A DNA stretch of 64,000 bases from JAVVEG01 sp032251455 (GTDB lineage Bacteria > Pseudomonadota > Gammaproteobacteria > Pseudomonadales > Pseudohongiellaceae), in contig JAVVEG010000014.1 in the NCBI GenBank assembly GCA_032251455.1, positions 23,569-87,568 of the forward strand, in the 5' to 3' direction. A program made the position numbers and the translations under genes. Positions 52,016 through 60,383 of this stretch are shown here, piece after piece. How positions within the stretch are numbered: the stretch's first letter is position 1; every line of letters begins with the position of its first letter. The notes beneath the pieces were generated by a model. It was not told the origin of the DNA, did not search any database, and saw nothing but the letters and a program-made list of their open reading frames with translations.

Positions 52016-53143
52016 TCAGCGGGCGGGTTCCAGCGTCAGGCTGCCGCTGACCGTATCCAGATCGACCATGCCGGCACCCTGACCCTGAATGAAATTCAAA
52101 CGCTGCGGGCCGCTTCTGGACCCGGTGCCAGGTGCAACCCCTATGCCCTGTTCCAGTTGACGCCGACGGATGAAACTGAGTTGCTGCAAACCACCGACGT
52201 TATCGACCCGTGGCTGATCATCGCTAAATCGATTGACAATCTCAGCATCTACATTGGCAAACAGGCTGAACCGGGCGTTGACCCCTGCATCCAACCCCAG
52301 ACGGATATCACCCCGGTAAGAACTGCCATGAATGCGCGGCGCCGTAGTCTCGCCAATGCGCAACACCGCGCTGCCATCGCCGACATCCAGATCCAGTTCC
52401 TGCAGGCCGGTCAGGGAGCCTTCGATACGCCCGGACTCGGTAGTCAGCGCGACTTGTTCAGCCTGGCTGTTGAGACTGATACGGCCCTCATTGGTGCTCA
52501 GTTGCATGCGCCCGCGTGAGCCGTTATCGACGATGGTGCCGGTGGTGGTGGTAGCAATCAACCGGCCACTGTTGTTCTGGCTCTGAATGTTGCCCTCCCT
52601 GGTGACCAGGCGAACAACGCCATCAATTGCCTCAAGCTGCATGCTGCCGCTTTGCGTACTGGCCTTGATGCCTCCGGTGATTCCCCTGAAACTTACCGCA
52701 GTGCTGTCGCCCTTGAATTCAATATCGCTGTCGGGAGGCACTTCAATCAGCAGGTCTGCACCTTCTCCGGCTGAGGCTGCCCGGCGCGTATTGATGGACC
52801 TGGGCAAGGCGATCTCAAATTGGGTGAAGCCATTTTCGGAGGCCAGGCGATAACTCTCCATGCGTTCATCAAGCCGCCCCTGGACGCGCAGGGTTTGCCC
52901 CGGGGAGGCCACGATGCGCACAGTGCCACGCATCACGCTGATAAAGATTTTCTCGTTGACACGCACTGGTGTGCTTTCATCGATGGGGTCACCAGCCGCC
53001 TGCACCAACGGGCCTGGCAGCAGGCAGATTACGAGTGCGGTTATCAGATGCCTGAACGTCCTGTGTTTGTTCAGGTCCGGCCAAATCCTGCGGATTGGCC
53101 TGGTGTGACTGAGGGTTGTGTCATTGCCGGAGTTGATGCACAT
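52016..53143 (-). CDS. Exported DUF4097 beta-repeat protein
   Basis: About 375 residues from the ATG at 53143; the frame is open further upstream. A hydrophobic signal (HLITALVICLLPGPLVQA) follows a 30-residue polar lead. The mature part has repeated short beta units (GSMQLEAIDGVVRLVTREGNIQSQNNSGRLIATTTTGTIVDNG) typical of DUF4097-type right-handed beta-helix proteins. Such proteins are often linked to envelope sensing, but the role here is unknown. It precedes ompW on the same strand direction but is separately spaced. Confidence 0.8.
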   Translation of the reverse strand: MCINSGNDTTLSHTRPIRRIWPDLNKHRTFRHLITALVICLLPGPLVQAAGDPIDESTPVRVNEKIFISVMRGTVRIVASPGQTLRVQGRLDERMESYRLASENGFTQFEIALPRSINTRRAASAGEGADLLIEVPPDSDIEFKGDSTAVSFRGITGGIKASTQSGSMQLEAIDGVVRLVTREGNIQSQNNSGRLIATTTTGTIVDNGSRGRMQLSTNEGRISLNSQAEQVALTTESGRIEGSLTGLQELDLDVGDGSAVLRIGETTAPRIHGSSYRGDIRLGLDAGVNARFSLFANVDAEIVNRFSDDQPRVDNVGGLQQLSFIRRRQLEQGIGVAPGTGSRSGPQRLNFIQGQGAGMVDLDTVSGSLTLEPAR

Positions 53144-53295
53144 AGGCTCGTTGGATTCCTGTTGGCTGTATCGCTTCTGACAGCAAAAGCTAAAGGAGTT
53201 CCCCGGGGCTGTCAATCAGTCCCGGGGCGACGGGCTTGTCTGCACAGGCTACTCTGTAAAAGCTTCTCCGTAAAATCCTGGGCCAGGAACGGGTT

Positions 53296-53994
53296 TCAGA
53301 AAATATAGCCCAGGGAAATCATGTAGACCCAGGGGTCAATATCGACTCGGGTGGTGATTCTGCCCAAAGCGGACCCGAGGCTGGCATCGGTTTCAATATT
53401 GATACGGCGCACGGCGGCATTGATCAGCCAGTTCTGGTCGAGTTTGTAGTCAAAGCCGGCACTGACCGACCAGCCCACGGAATCATCCAGTTTCAGGCTG
53501 TTGGCGCCCAGTTCATTACGCGCCTGCGAGGACAGCGACTCTTCGAAGAAAAGCGTATAGTTCAACCCGGCACCGACATAGGGACGGAAGCGCTTGGCAG
53601 GCTGGCCAAAATAATACAGCGCAGTGACGGTGGGCGGTAAATGCTTGCCGGAGCCCAGTCTTGTGGTGCTGAAACCGAAGCCCCCCAGGCCCTGGACAGC
53701 CAGATCATGCTCGAAAGGGGTCGAGGCAAGCAGCTCTATGGCGATATTGTCACTGAGCATATAAACGAGGTTGAGGCCAAGCTGTGTGTCCGGATCAACA
53801 CCCACTCCGGTGGCAGCCAGTGGGCCGACTGCTACGGTGTTCAGGGCCCGACTGCTTTCCTTGGGTTCAACCGTGGCCGCTCCTGCCCGGATTATCCAGT
53901 CCCCCTGTTGCTGGGCGGCAACAGAGGCAGGCAGGCTTGCAATCAGCCCCAGGAAAAAGGTGTTGAACAGGGTCGCTCTGTGCCTGGACTGCAT
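53296..53994 (-). CDS. ompW: OmpW family outer membrane protein
   Basis: A 232-residue eight-stranded barrel protein with a signal peptide ending near VAAQ. OmpW marks are DWIIRAGAATVEPKESS, YMLSDNIAIELLASTPFEHDL, HLPPTVTALYYF and the closing strands DPWVYMISLGYIF. The family passes small hydrophobic molecules across the outer membrane. It is upstream of the DUF4097 gene on the minus strand, about 150 bases apart. Confidence 0.93.
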   Translation of the reverse strand: MQSRHRATLFNTFFLGLIASLPASVAAQQQGDWIIRAGAATVEPKESSRALNTVAVGPLAATGVGVDPDTQLGLNLVYMLSDNIAIELLASTPFEHDLAVQGLGGFGFSTTRLGSGKHLPPTVTALYYFGQPAKRFRPYVGAGLNYTLFFEESLSSQARNELGANSLKLDDSVGWSVSAGFDYKLDQNWLINAAVRRINIETDASLGSALGRITTRVDIDPWVYMISLGYIF

Positions 53995-54217
53995 TCTTGC
54001 TTCTCCATCGAGTCAGTGTGAGTTTGCAGTCTAGAAGATTGTCTGGAGGACTCTTTTGATGCAGATTAATATCTCTGCCGCTTTTCCTGATCCTCCTGAT
54101 CCGGGTTTCGATGCGTTAAGGTACTGGACGGACAGGCGCAGCTTGGTCAGTGCCATTGAACTCCTGTATTCTGGGGGATATAAAGGGCGAAAGATCAGGA
54201 TCAGATAAAGGAAAAAC

Positions 54218-54424
54218 ATGTACGTACCGAAGCATTTCAGAGTTTCTGATCAAGGCGAGGCGCTCGCTTTCCTGCGCCAAAATTCATTTGGCCAGCTGAT
54301 TTCAATGGCAGGTGGAAGACTCGTTGCCAGTCATTTGCCGTTTTATGGCAGCTGTGCCCTGTTAACAGATGAGACGGAATTGGAGAGAAAGGGGGTTAAA
54401 CAGATCAACAGAAGCTCTGCATAA
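54218..54424 (+). pseudogene. PaiB-type FMN-binding regulator, N-terminal fragment
   Basis: The first 45 residues or so (MYVPKHFRVSDQGEALAFLRQNSFGQLISMAGGRLVASHLPF) match the start of FMN-binding negative regulators of the PaiB family, which are about 200 residues long. The rest is lost and an unrelated tail ends the frame at 54424. A relic, the first of three in a row. Confidence 0.75.
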
Positions 54425-54441
54425 CAGGACACTACACGACC

Positions 54442-54623
54442 ATGGAAGACATTCATCTGATTTTCCGGTTACTGGCATTTTCCCAGGCCTGCTTTCTCTG
54501 TGTTTATCTTCTCCTTTACCAGCGGGTGGTGCCACCATTGCGGACCTGGCCGAACAGTTGGCGCTGCCGGTTCATCGCTTGCGCAATCTTATTCAGAGGT
54601 TCCCTAATTTTCCCCTGGCTTGA
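54442..54623 (+). pseudogene. AraC family regulator remnant, deleted and frameshifted
   Basis: One frame from 54442 gives MEDIHLIFRLLAFSQACFLC plus VYLLLYQR, the membrane N-terminus of a group of AraC regulators. About 30 codons in, the homology moves to another frame: TIADLAEQLALPVHRLRNLIQRF, the start of the AraC helix-turn-helix domain, ending at 54623. Nearly all of the protein between and after is missing. Confidence 0.65.
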
Positions 54624-54679
54624 ACGAAGCATCCTGATGAGCAGGGTGTCATCCGGCGATTCTCGGGAACCTTATCTGA

Positions 54680-54880
54680 TTTATCTGCCTAATTCTGGCT
54701 TGTCTGGGGTTGGCTGGCAGGTATTTCCGGTTTTCCAGCAGCCTGCTCAGCTATCTTGATGAGGCGGTGTACCCGCTGTTCATTCTGCACCTGCTGTTTA
54801 TCGCAGTGTTGGGGTACGTGGCATGCGGGGCTGACGCCAGTGGACGGGTCAATCCAGACTGGTTATTCTGGCCATCGTAG
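54680..54880 (+). pseudogene. Acyltransferase-3 family, C-terminal remnant
   Basis: A 66-codon open stretch without a start reads LAGRYFRFSSSLLSYLDEAVYPLFILHLLFIAVLGYV and ends at TAG 54880. The segment L-x-EAVYP-x-x-ILH is the C-terminal signature of OafA/acyltransferase-3 membrane proteins. The other nine or so helices are absent. Confidence 0.65.
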
Positions 54881-54935
54881 TTATGGCTGGACAGCCTCGT
54901 TACACTTTATCTGAATCCCTCAGGAGATGCTGATT

Positions 54936-55394
54936 ATGCTTAATGTCTGTGTTCGTCTGCTGTTGCTTGTGTTATTGGGTTTGTCTTCTGCTGCCACCCT
55001 GGCGCAAGCGGATGAGTCGACAGTGATTGCGGCGGCAAGCGCTGCGCTGGATGAATTCATGCACACCTTCAACCGCCGTGACATGACTGCCTGGGCGGCA
55101 TCCCTGAATTATCCTCACATCCGTTTTGCCAGTGGGCAGACCACAATCTACGACAGTGCGGAGGAGTTTGCAGCGCGCTCGCCCTTCGAGAGCCTGATGC
55201 GCTCGGGCTGGGATCATTCACACTGGATCAGCCGGGAAGTCAGTCTGGTGTCTGCGGACAAGGTGCATTTCAACACCGTATTCCAGCGCTTCAACAGCGC
55301 CAATGAGGTGATTGGCACTTATCAGTCCTTGTACATAGTGACCTTGGTGGATGGTCATTGGGGAACCCAGGCGCGTTCCAGTCTGGCGCCTTAG
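54936..55394 (+). CDS. Exported NTF2-like (SnoaL/DUF4440-type) protein
   Basis: About 152 residues. The ATG at 54936 is favoured over one at 54927 because AGGAG is then 9 bases upstream. A signal peptide (MLNVCVRLLLLVLLGLSSAATLAQA) precedes a single cone-shaped NTF2-like domain: AALDEFMHTFNRRDMTAWAASLNYPHIRFASGQTTIYDSAEEFAAR and a closing strand with GTYQSLYIVTLVDGHWGTQARSS. No catalytic set can be named. It is convergent with the SulP gene. Confidence 0.78.
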   Translation: MLNVCVRLLLLVLLGLSSAATLAQADESTVIAAASAALDEFMHTFNRRDMTAWAASLNYPHIRFASGQTTIYDSAEEFAARSPFESLMRSGWDHSHWISREVSLVSADKVHFNTVFQRFNSANEVIGTYQSLYIVTLVDGHWGTQARSSLAP

Positions 55395-55426
55395 AGGTTC
55401 CCCGGGGAGGTCATCCAAGCCGCCTG

Positions 55427-57103
55427 TCAGGCGGCCTGCAGTTTATGCTTCAGTTTGCCTTCTTTCTGCAATTTCTGGATGTGCTCGAGCGCGGCCTCCA
55501 GCGCCTGCTCGCGAGTATCCACCATCGCCTCTGGCTTGAGTGCATTGTCGGTGCTCATGGCCAGCAGGGTCTGGCGTATCTGCTCCGAGGCTCCGGCAAT
55601 ATAGATTTCGCGATGACCTCTGGTGGCATCCGAGGCAATGGTGCCGATTGCCCGCACGGCAGACAGATCCAGGGTTTGCAGTCTGGAGAAATCCAGAATC
55701 ATGACCACCACGACACCGCTGTCCAGAAAGCTGCGGGCATGATGCCCCAGGTCTGCGGCTGCCGAGAAGCTGAGGGGGCCGTTGAAATCGAACACAGTCA
55801 CATACTTGCCGATCTGGTCCAGAATTTCCTTCTCCCGGGGAGTTGCCTGGTGACGGATATCGTGGTTTTTGCGCAGATGCTCCATCTGTTCCTTGGCCAC
55901 CTGCTGCACAAATGCGATGGAAGCCAGAACGACCCCGGTTGCAACAGCGGTAATCAGATCAACAAACACGGTCAGCCCGAAAACCAGAACCATCAGGGCA
56001 AGATCCCAGCGTGGTCCGCGATGGGCCTGGCGGATATAACTCCAGTCGATGATGTCCAGACCAACCTTGACCAGGATGCCACCCAGTACCGCATGGGGGA
56101 TAACCGAAGCAAGCGGTCCCAGACCCAGCACCACACCCAGCAGCAACAGGGCATGAATCATCCCGGAGATTTTGGTCTTGCCCCCGGTCCGGATATTGAC
56201 CACGGTACGCATGGTTGCCCCCGCACCGGCAGTGCCACCGAACAGACCGGCTACCGCATTGCCTATGCCCTGCCCGATCAGTTCCCGGTTTGAATTATGG
56301 CGGGAACGGGTCATGTTATCCGCAACCAGAGAGGTCAGCAGACTGTCGATGGCTCCCAGCAGAGCCAGCACCACGGCAGCTTCCGCCACCAACAGGAATG
56401 AGGATTGGGTCAGGGTAGGCAGGTGAAACTGTGGCAGCCCACTGGGAACTTCGCCCAGGATGGGCGCCCCGCTGAACAGCAGACTGACCAGTGTGCCAAT
56501 GACCAGTGCAGCCAGCGGCCCGGGAACATACCGGCTCAGGCTGGGTGGCCATTTCAGTACCAGCGCCAGGGTACCCAGACCGAGTGCCAGCGCGGGATAG
56601 TTGATATCTGCCAGGGCTGTGGGTGCGTAGAAAAGTGCATCCAGAGTGCCGGCCGGGGCACTGTGCCCCAGCAAGGGACTGATCTGCAGGATGATGATGA
56701 TGCCGCCTATGCCGCTCATGAACCCGCTGATGACCGGATAGGGCACCAGGCGGATATATTCCCCCAGGCGGAACACGCCCATGGCTATCTGGATGACACC
56801 CGCCAGCACGATGGCGGTGAAAATCAGCTCGATATTGCCCGCCATGTCCGGGTGCGTGGCGATACTGGCAACCAGGCCTGCAACCACGACGGTCATGGGG
56901 CCGGTGGGGCCGGATACCTGGGATTCGGTTCCGCCAAACAGTGCCGCAAAAAAACCAACAAAGATGGCTCCGTACAGGCCTGCAATCGGGCCCAGGCCGG
57001 AAGCTACACCCATAGCCAGGGCCAGGGGCAGGGCCACCACGCCGGCGGTAATCCCGCCGAAGATATCACCGCGCAGATTGCTCAAATCAAACTTCAACAT
57101 CAT
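55427..57103 (-). CDS. SulP/SLC26 family anion transporter with STAS domain
   Basis: Inner-membrane transporter of 558 residues. The core (1 to about 400) has the 14-helix SulP plan, beginning DIFGGITAGVVALPLALAMGVASGLGPIAGLYGAI, with GTESQVSGPTGPMTVV in the substrate region. The C-terminal STAS domain (about 430-550) includes VVVVMILDFSRLQTLDLSAVRAI. It is downstream of and on the same strand as a beta-carbonic anhydrase gene (60 bases apart), the arrangement of BicA-like bicarbonate uptake systems, so bicarbonate is the likely substrate. Confidence 0.92.
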   Translation of the reverse strand: MMLKFDLSNLRGDIFGGITAGVVALPLALAMGVASGLGPIAGLYGAIFVGFFAALFGGTESQVSGPTGPMTVVVAGLVASIATHPDMAGNIELIFTAIVLAGVIQIAMGVFRLGEYIRLVPYPVISGFMSGIGGIIIILQISPLLGHSAPAGTLDALFYAPTALADINYPALALGLGTLALVLKWPPSLSRYVPGPLAALVIGTLVSLLFSGAPILGEVPSGLPQFHLPTLTQSSFLLVAEAAVVLALLGAIDSLLTSLVADNMTRSRHNSNRELIGQGIGNAVAGLFGGTAGAGATMRTVVNIRTGGKTKISGMIHALLLLGVVLGLGPLASVIPHAVLGGILVKVGLDIIDWSYIRQAHRGPRWDLALMVLVFGLTVFVDLITAVATGVVLASIAFVQQVAKEQMEHLRKNHDIRHQATPREKEILDQIGKYVTVFDFNGPLSFSAAADLGHHARSFLDSGVVVVMILDFSRLQTLDLSAVRAIGTIASDATRGHREIYIAGASEQIRQTLLAMSTDNALKPEAMVDTREQALEAALEHIQKLQKEGKLKHKLQAA

Positions 57104-57163
57104 GGTCTCCGCAGGCCGCCTTTATGAGGGCCTTTAAATCGTCAGCAAAAGGAAATAGCAGAA

Positions 57164-57820
57164 TCAGGCAGTTTTCCTGAGACGGTGCAAGATACTGGCA
57201 TACCGGTCGGCAATGGGAACAAATCTGGCCGAATTCTGGTCATAGCAAACCACCGTACCCTTGGCGATGTCATAGACCCAGCCATGGAGTTCGATATCGC
57301 CGGTAGCCAGCCGCGCAGACACACTGGGGTGTGTTTCCAGGTGCTTGAGCTGCATGATGACATTCTCTTCGGTCAGTTCTGCCAGATGATCGTTGCACAG
57401 TGTGCCGTCATGCCGGGCCTTGACTCTGGCAGCTGCGGCAGAGATATGCCCCAGCCAGTTGGAGACGTGAGGCAGATGTTTGATGGCCTCGCGATTCATG
57501 GCCCCCTTCATGGCGCCACAGTCGCTGTGGCCACAAACGACAATGTGCTGGACACCCAATACCTCAACGGCAAACTCGATCGACGCAGTGATGCCGCCGG
57601 TATTGCTTGAGTGTGGCGGGACAATATTGCCGGCATTGCGACAGATGAACAGATCGCCCGGCTGGGTCTGGGTGATCAGATTGGGATCTATGCGTGAATC
57701 GGAACAGGTGATCAGCAGCACTTCAGGGCTTTGGCCATTGGCCAGTTCCGCAAAAAGCTCGCGCCTTTCATGGAAACTTGTCTTGCTGAATTCGGTGACA
57801 CCTGAAATTAACTTATCCAC
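57164..57820 (-). CDS. Beta-class carbonic anhydrase
   Basis: A 218-residue zinc enzyme that interconverts CO2 and bicarbonate. Zinc ligands and the catalytic dyad are C39-S-D41-S-R43, H98 and C101 (HSDCGAMKG). No signal peptide, so it is cytosolic. It is transcribed just before the SulP gene; together they would import and equilibrate inorganic carbon for anaplerotic carboxylases or pH control. Confidence 0.95.
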   Translation of the reverse strand: MDKLISGVTEFSKTSFHERRELFAELANGQSPEVLLITCSDSRIDPNLITQTQPGDLFICRNAGNIVPPHSSNTGGITASIEFAVEVLGVQHIVVCGHSDCGAMKGAMNREAIKHLPHVSNWLGHISAAAARVKARHDGTLCNDHLAELTEENVIMQLKHLETHPSVSARLATGDIELHGWVYDIAKGTVVCYDQNSARFVPIADRYASILHRLRKTA

Positions 57821-57840
57821 GTCAGTTCTCCTTTGAGTCA

Positions 57841-58058
57841 GAGGGTTGGTACCCGCATATGATTTGTGTGATAACAGGAGACCCCTTTATATAGATAAAG
57901 GTTTAAGTTATTTCCAGTATTGGCGATAGGATTTTCCTTTCACTGTAGGGGTGGAACCGCAGAAGACAGCAAAAACGGCAAAGTGCCGCCAGGGGAGTGG
58001 CAGCACGATCAATGCCTTTTGCTGAAACTGGGGGAGCTGTAGTGGTTGGCTGCCGGGA
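57841..58058. other. Intergenic region, 218 bases
   Basis: Between the carbonic anhydrase start and the end of the DsrE-like gene. AT-rich near 57880-57915, then GC-rich; probably holds the promoter for the carbonic anhydrase-SulP pair. No gene or clear terminator was found. Confidence 0.35.
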
Positions 58059-58760
58059 TCAGCCTGCGTAAAGCAGGCTGTAGCCGTATTCCTGGGAGCG
58101 GGTAACCGTCAGCACACCAACGGGGATGAAGCGGCTGTTGGGGATATTGTTGGCCAGCAGTTCCTGGTAGATATCCTGGGCGGTGCCATCGGTATTGCGA
58201 GCCAGGAAGCCGGAAATATTCAGGGTTGCCCGATTGCAGATGGCAAAGCTGACTCCGCGGGCAGCCAAGGCATCAACGGTATTGCCACGGTTGGCCAGAC
58301 CAGATTGTTTCAGCCTCATTGGGTTCTGTCGGAATGGTTCTGGACTGTTGCGGGTATCCTTGATGTCCATGAAGGCGCTCAGGTGCTCGCCATATTTTTC
58401 CCAGATGACATCGTTGTAACCGAAGGGAGTGGACTGATGCCGAAAACACACCACCAGGGCGTAGTCTGCATCGCTGCCGCCATAATCCTCAGCGTGAACC
58501 ATCAGCATATTGTTGGCATAGTGCAGTGCGGTGGCGCCACCCTGGGTAGAGGCGGAATCAATAAAGGCCCGATGACTGACCCCTGACTGCTCCAGCCAGG
58601 CATCACCGGGATGACGGGCCGGCACGAATCGGTGCGTGTCAGTGCTGCTGTTCTGGGCAGCCTGTGAGGAGGTGGCTGCGAGAGTTGCACCTGTCGCCAC
58701 CACGCCCATACTGGTAAGGAAACGCCGCCGACCTTCGACTTGTCTTGATGTATCGCTCAT
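58059..58760 (-). CDS. Tat-exported DsrE-like protein
   Basis: About 233 residues from the ATG at 58760, which follows GAGGTGAGCG. The twin-arginine signal is GRRRFLTSMGVVATGATLAATSSQA. The body resembles the DsrE/DsrF sulfur-relay fold: ALHYANNMLMVHAEDYGGSDADYALVVCFRH, then DALAARGVSFAICNRATLNISGF, and IPVGVLTVTRSQEYGYSLLYAG. Two cysteines are present, in the VVCFRH and AICNRA segments. Its role is unknown. The upstream neighbour on the same strand is an unknown exported protein and a haem lipoprotein is divergent, hinting at a periplasmic redox set. Confidence 0.75.
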   Translation of the reverse strand: MSDTSRQVEGRRRFLTSMGVVATGATLAATSSQAAQNSSTDTHRFVPARHPGDAWLEQSGVSHRAFIDSASTQGGATALHYANNMLMVHAEDYGGSDADYALVVCFRHQSTPFGYNDVIWEKYGEHLSAFMDIKDTRNSPEPFRQNPMRLKQSGLANRGNTVDALAARGVSFAICNRATLNISGFLARNTDGTAQDIYQELLANNIPNSRFIPVGVLTVTRSQEYGYSLLYAG

Positions 58761-58824
58761 ACGCTCACCTCTTGATGACTTTGCTTGTTGACGACTGGTC
58801 TGCTTAAAGTAGCTGGCCTCCGGG

Positions 58825-59421
58825 TTAATGACTGGCTGCATTGGACAGCGGTGTGCCGTTTACGGGAATCATCAGATGCGCTCCGGGCGTACCCTCATTC
58901 ATCATCCAGGGTGTACCCCGTCCGGCCAGTGAGCTATCGCGCTGCCCACCGGTAGGGTAACCCAGCTGGGCGGCAGTGGCGTTGGGAACCGAGACGATCC
59001 ACAGCAGGCGAATGCGATCATCACCATCGTACAGACGATAGTTCATGGCACCGAATGTGCGGGGTGGGATACGGCCTTCGGCCTCGGCGCGTGCCAGTTC
59101 AGCCTGCAACTGTTCACCGGACAGGCCCTGGGCGGCCAGTTTTGCCCGCAGATCACGTCGCGGCCCTTCGCTGGCAGAAGAGCAACGGGTGAATTGTTCA
59201 GCATCCTTGGGCTGACACTCAACCTGATTGTTGCCTTGACGCAACACAATCCGTTCACCGGTGTCAGGGTGATAACGATAAACCGTGGCTCCGGCCCGAA
59301 GATCTTCCGGCAGGGGACGCACCGCTTCCGCGATCAGTTCGGCCTCACTTTGGGCCAGCGCCGACAATGGAGCCAGGATGGAAAAGGCCAAAATGCAAAG
59401 AACGCCAGGGACAGTACGCAT
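58825..59421 (-). CDS. Exported protein of unknown function
   Basis: About 198 residues from the ATG at 59421 (GGAGATCGG upstream). A signal peptide (MRTVPGVLCILAFSILAPLSALAQ) is followed by a mature part with GATVYRYHPDTGERIVLRQGNNQVECQP and a late FGAMNYRLYDGDDRIRLLWIVSVPNATAAQLGYPTG block. Two cysteines lie in VECQP and RCSS. I do not recognise a family. It precedes the DsrE-like gene by 64 bases and is divergent from the cytochrome lipoprotein gene. Confidence 0.7.
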   Translation of the reverse strand: MRTVPGVLCILAFSILAPLSALAQSEAELIAEAVRPLPEDLRAGATVYRYHPDTGERIVLRQGNNQVECQPKDAEQFTRCSSASEGPRRDLRAKLAAQGLSGEQLQAELARAEAEGRIPPRTFGAMNYRLYDGDDRIRLLWIVSVPNATAAQLGYPTGGQRDSSLAGRGTPWMMNEGTPGAHLMIPVNGTPLSNAASH

Positions 59422-59436
59422 GCCGATCTCCTTCAA

Positions 59437-59721
59437 TTAAAGGCGGTGGTGTTGGTAACGGTTATGCTGGTAACGGGTTGTGTTGGTAAAGTCACTGCTG
59501 CAAAAGCTATCCTGTTACAGGCAGAATGTCTATATCCGGTATGTTGATCGAGCAGGATTTGTTACTCAATGGTTTGGCGCAGTCGCAGTCCGTGGCAAAC
59601 AGTTTGAGCCGAACTGGACATTTTCCCGTCGGAAGGATACTTTCCTGTGTTATTCCCAATCGGGTTTGGGCCTGAGCTTGGGCCTGAGCTGGCAAAAAGT
59701 CTCTGGCAAAAGGAAACCCCT
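59437..59721. other. Divergent intergenic region with short repeats, 285 bases
   Basis: Holds three degenerate copies of a TG(T/C)TGGTAA unit around 59449-59488 and a tandem GGGCCTGAGCT-type duplication near 59668-59690. No gene was seen. It must include promoters for both flanking exported-protein genes. Confidence 0.45.
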
Positions 59722-60324
59722 ATGCAAACCCTGCTTCGTTTGGCCCTGTATGGTGTTGTGCCCCTGGCGCTGCTTGCCTGTGCCGCTGAGTACAACCCGC
59801 TGGATGACTATGAACAACTGACGCCGGTCACTCTGCTGGAGGCTCCCCCTGCCACAGCGAACAACCATCCCCCTGAAGCCGTGGCACGCGGGCAGTATCT
59901 GGTGGCCTTGCTGGGCTGTGGCAGTTGCCATACCGATGGCGCCCTGGTCGGCGAACCCAGTAGTGCCCGTTTATTGGCAGGCTCAGGAGTGGGCATCGCC
60001 TATTCCAATCCGCTGGCTCAAGCCAACCCGGGTGTTGTGTATCCTCCCAATCTGACTCCTGATGCGAACACTGGCATCGGCAACTGGACGCTGGAACAGA
60101 TCATGGTCATGGTCAAGTCCGGCACCGACAACCACGGCAGCCAGACCCTGCCGGTGATGCCCTGGCCGGCCTACGCCAATATTACCGATGATGACGCCCG
60201 TGCCATTGCCATGTATTTGCAAAGCCTGACTCCAGTCAATCACCGGGTGCCGGCCAACGTCCGTCCCGGCCAGCGGGCGACAGCGCCGTTCGTGCATTTT
60301 GGGGTTTACCGTTCCCGGCCCTGA
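59722..60324 (+). CDS. c-type cytochrome lipoprotein
   Basis: About 200 residues. The ATG at 59722 follows AAAAGGAAA and gives a lipoprotein signal with lipobox LLAC (C20). One haem site, C66-GS-C69-H70, lies in a stretch ARGQYLVALLGCGSCHTDGALVGEPS, and a likely axial methionine in VMPWPAYANITDDD near the end. This layout is like the haem domains attached to alcohol or aldehyde dehydrogenases and cytochrome c oxidase-related proteins. It is anchored in a membrane facing the periplasm; its electron donor is unknown. Confidence 0.88.
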   Translation: MQTLLRLALYGVVPLALLACAAEYNPLDDYEQLTPVTLLEAPPATANNHPPEAVARGQYLVALLGCGSCHTDGALVGEPSSARLLAGSGVGIAYSNPLAQANPGVVYPPNLTPDANTGIGNWTLEQIMVMVKSGTDNHGSQTLPVMPWPAYANITDDDARAIAMYLQSLTPVNHRVPANVRPGQRATAPFVHFGVYRSRP

Positions 60325-60333
60325 AAGGCCGGG
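60314..60333 (+). terminator. Hairpin at the end of the cytochrome gene
   Basis: A 7-bp GC stem (CCCGGCC at 60314-60320 with GGCCGGG at 60327-60333) spans the stop codon. The T-run is weak, so the assignment as terminator is tentative. Confidence 0.35.
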
Positions 60334-60355
60334 CCAGGTTCAGGTTTTGGCCCAG

Positions 60356-60380
60356 GTCCAGTCCAGTCCAGTCTAGTCCA
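60356..60380. repeat. Pentamer tandem repeat (GTCCA)5
   Basis: Five tandem copies of GTCCA, the fourth with one change (GTCTA), between the convergent cytochrome and MATE genes. Confidence 0.85.
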
Positions 60381-60383
60381 GCT

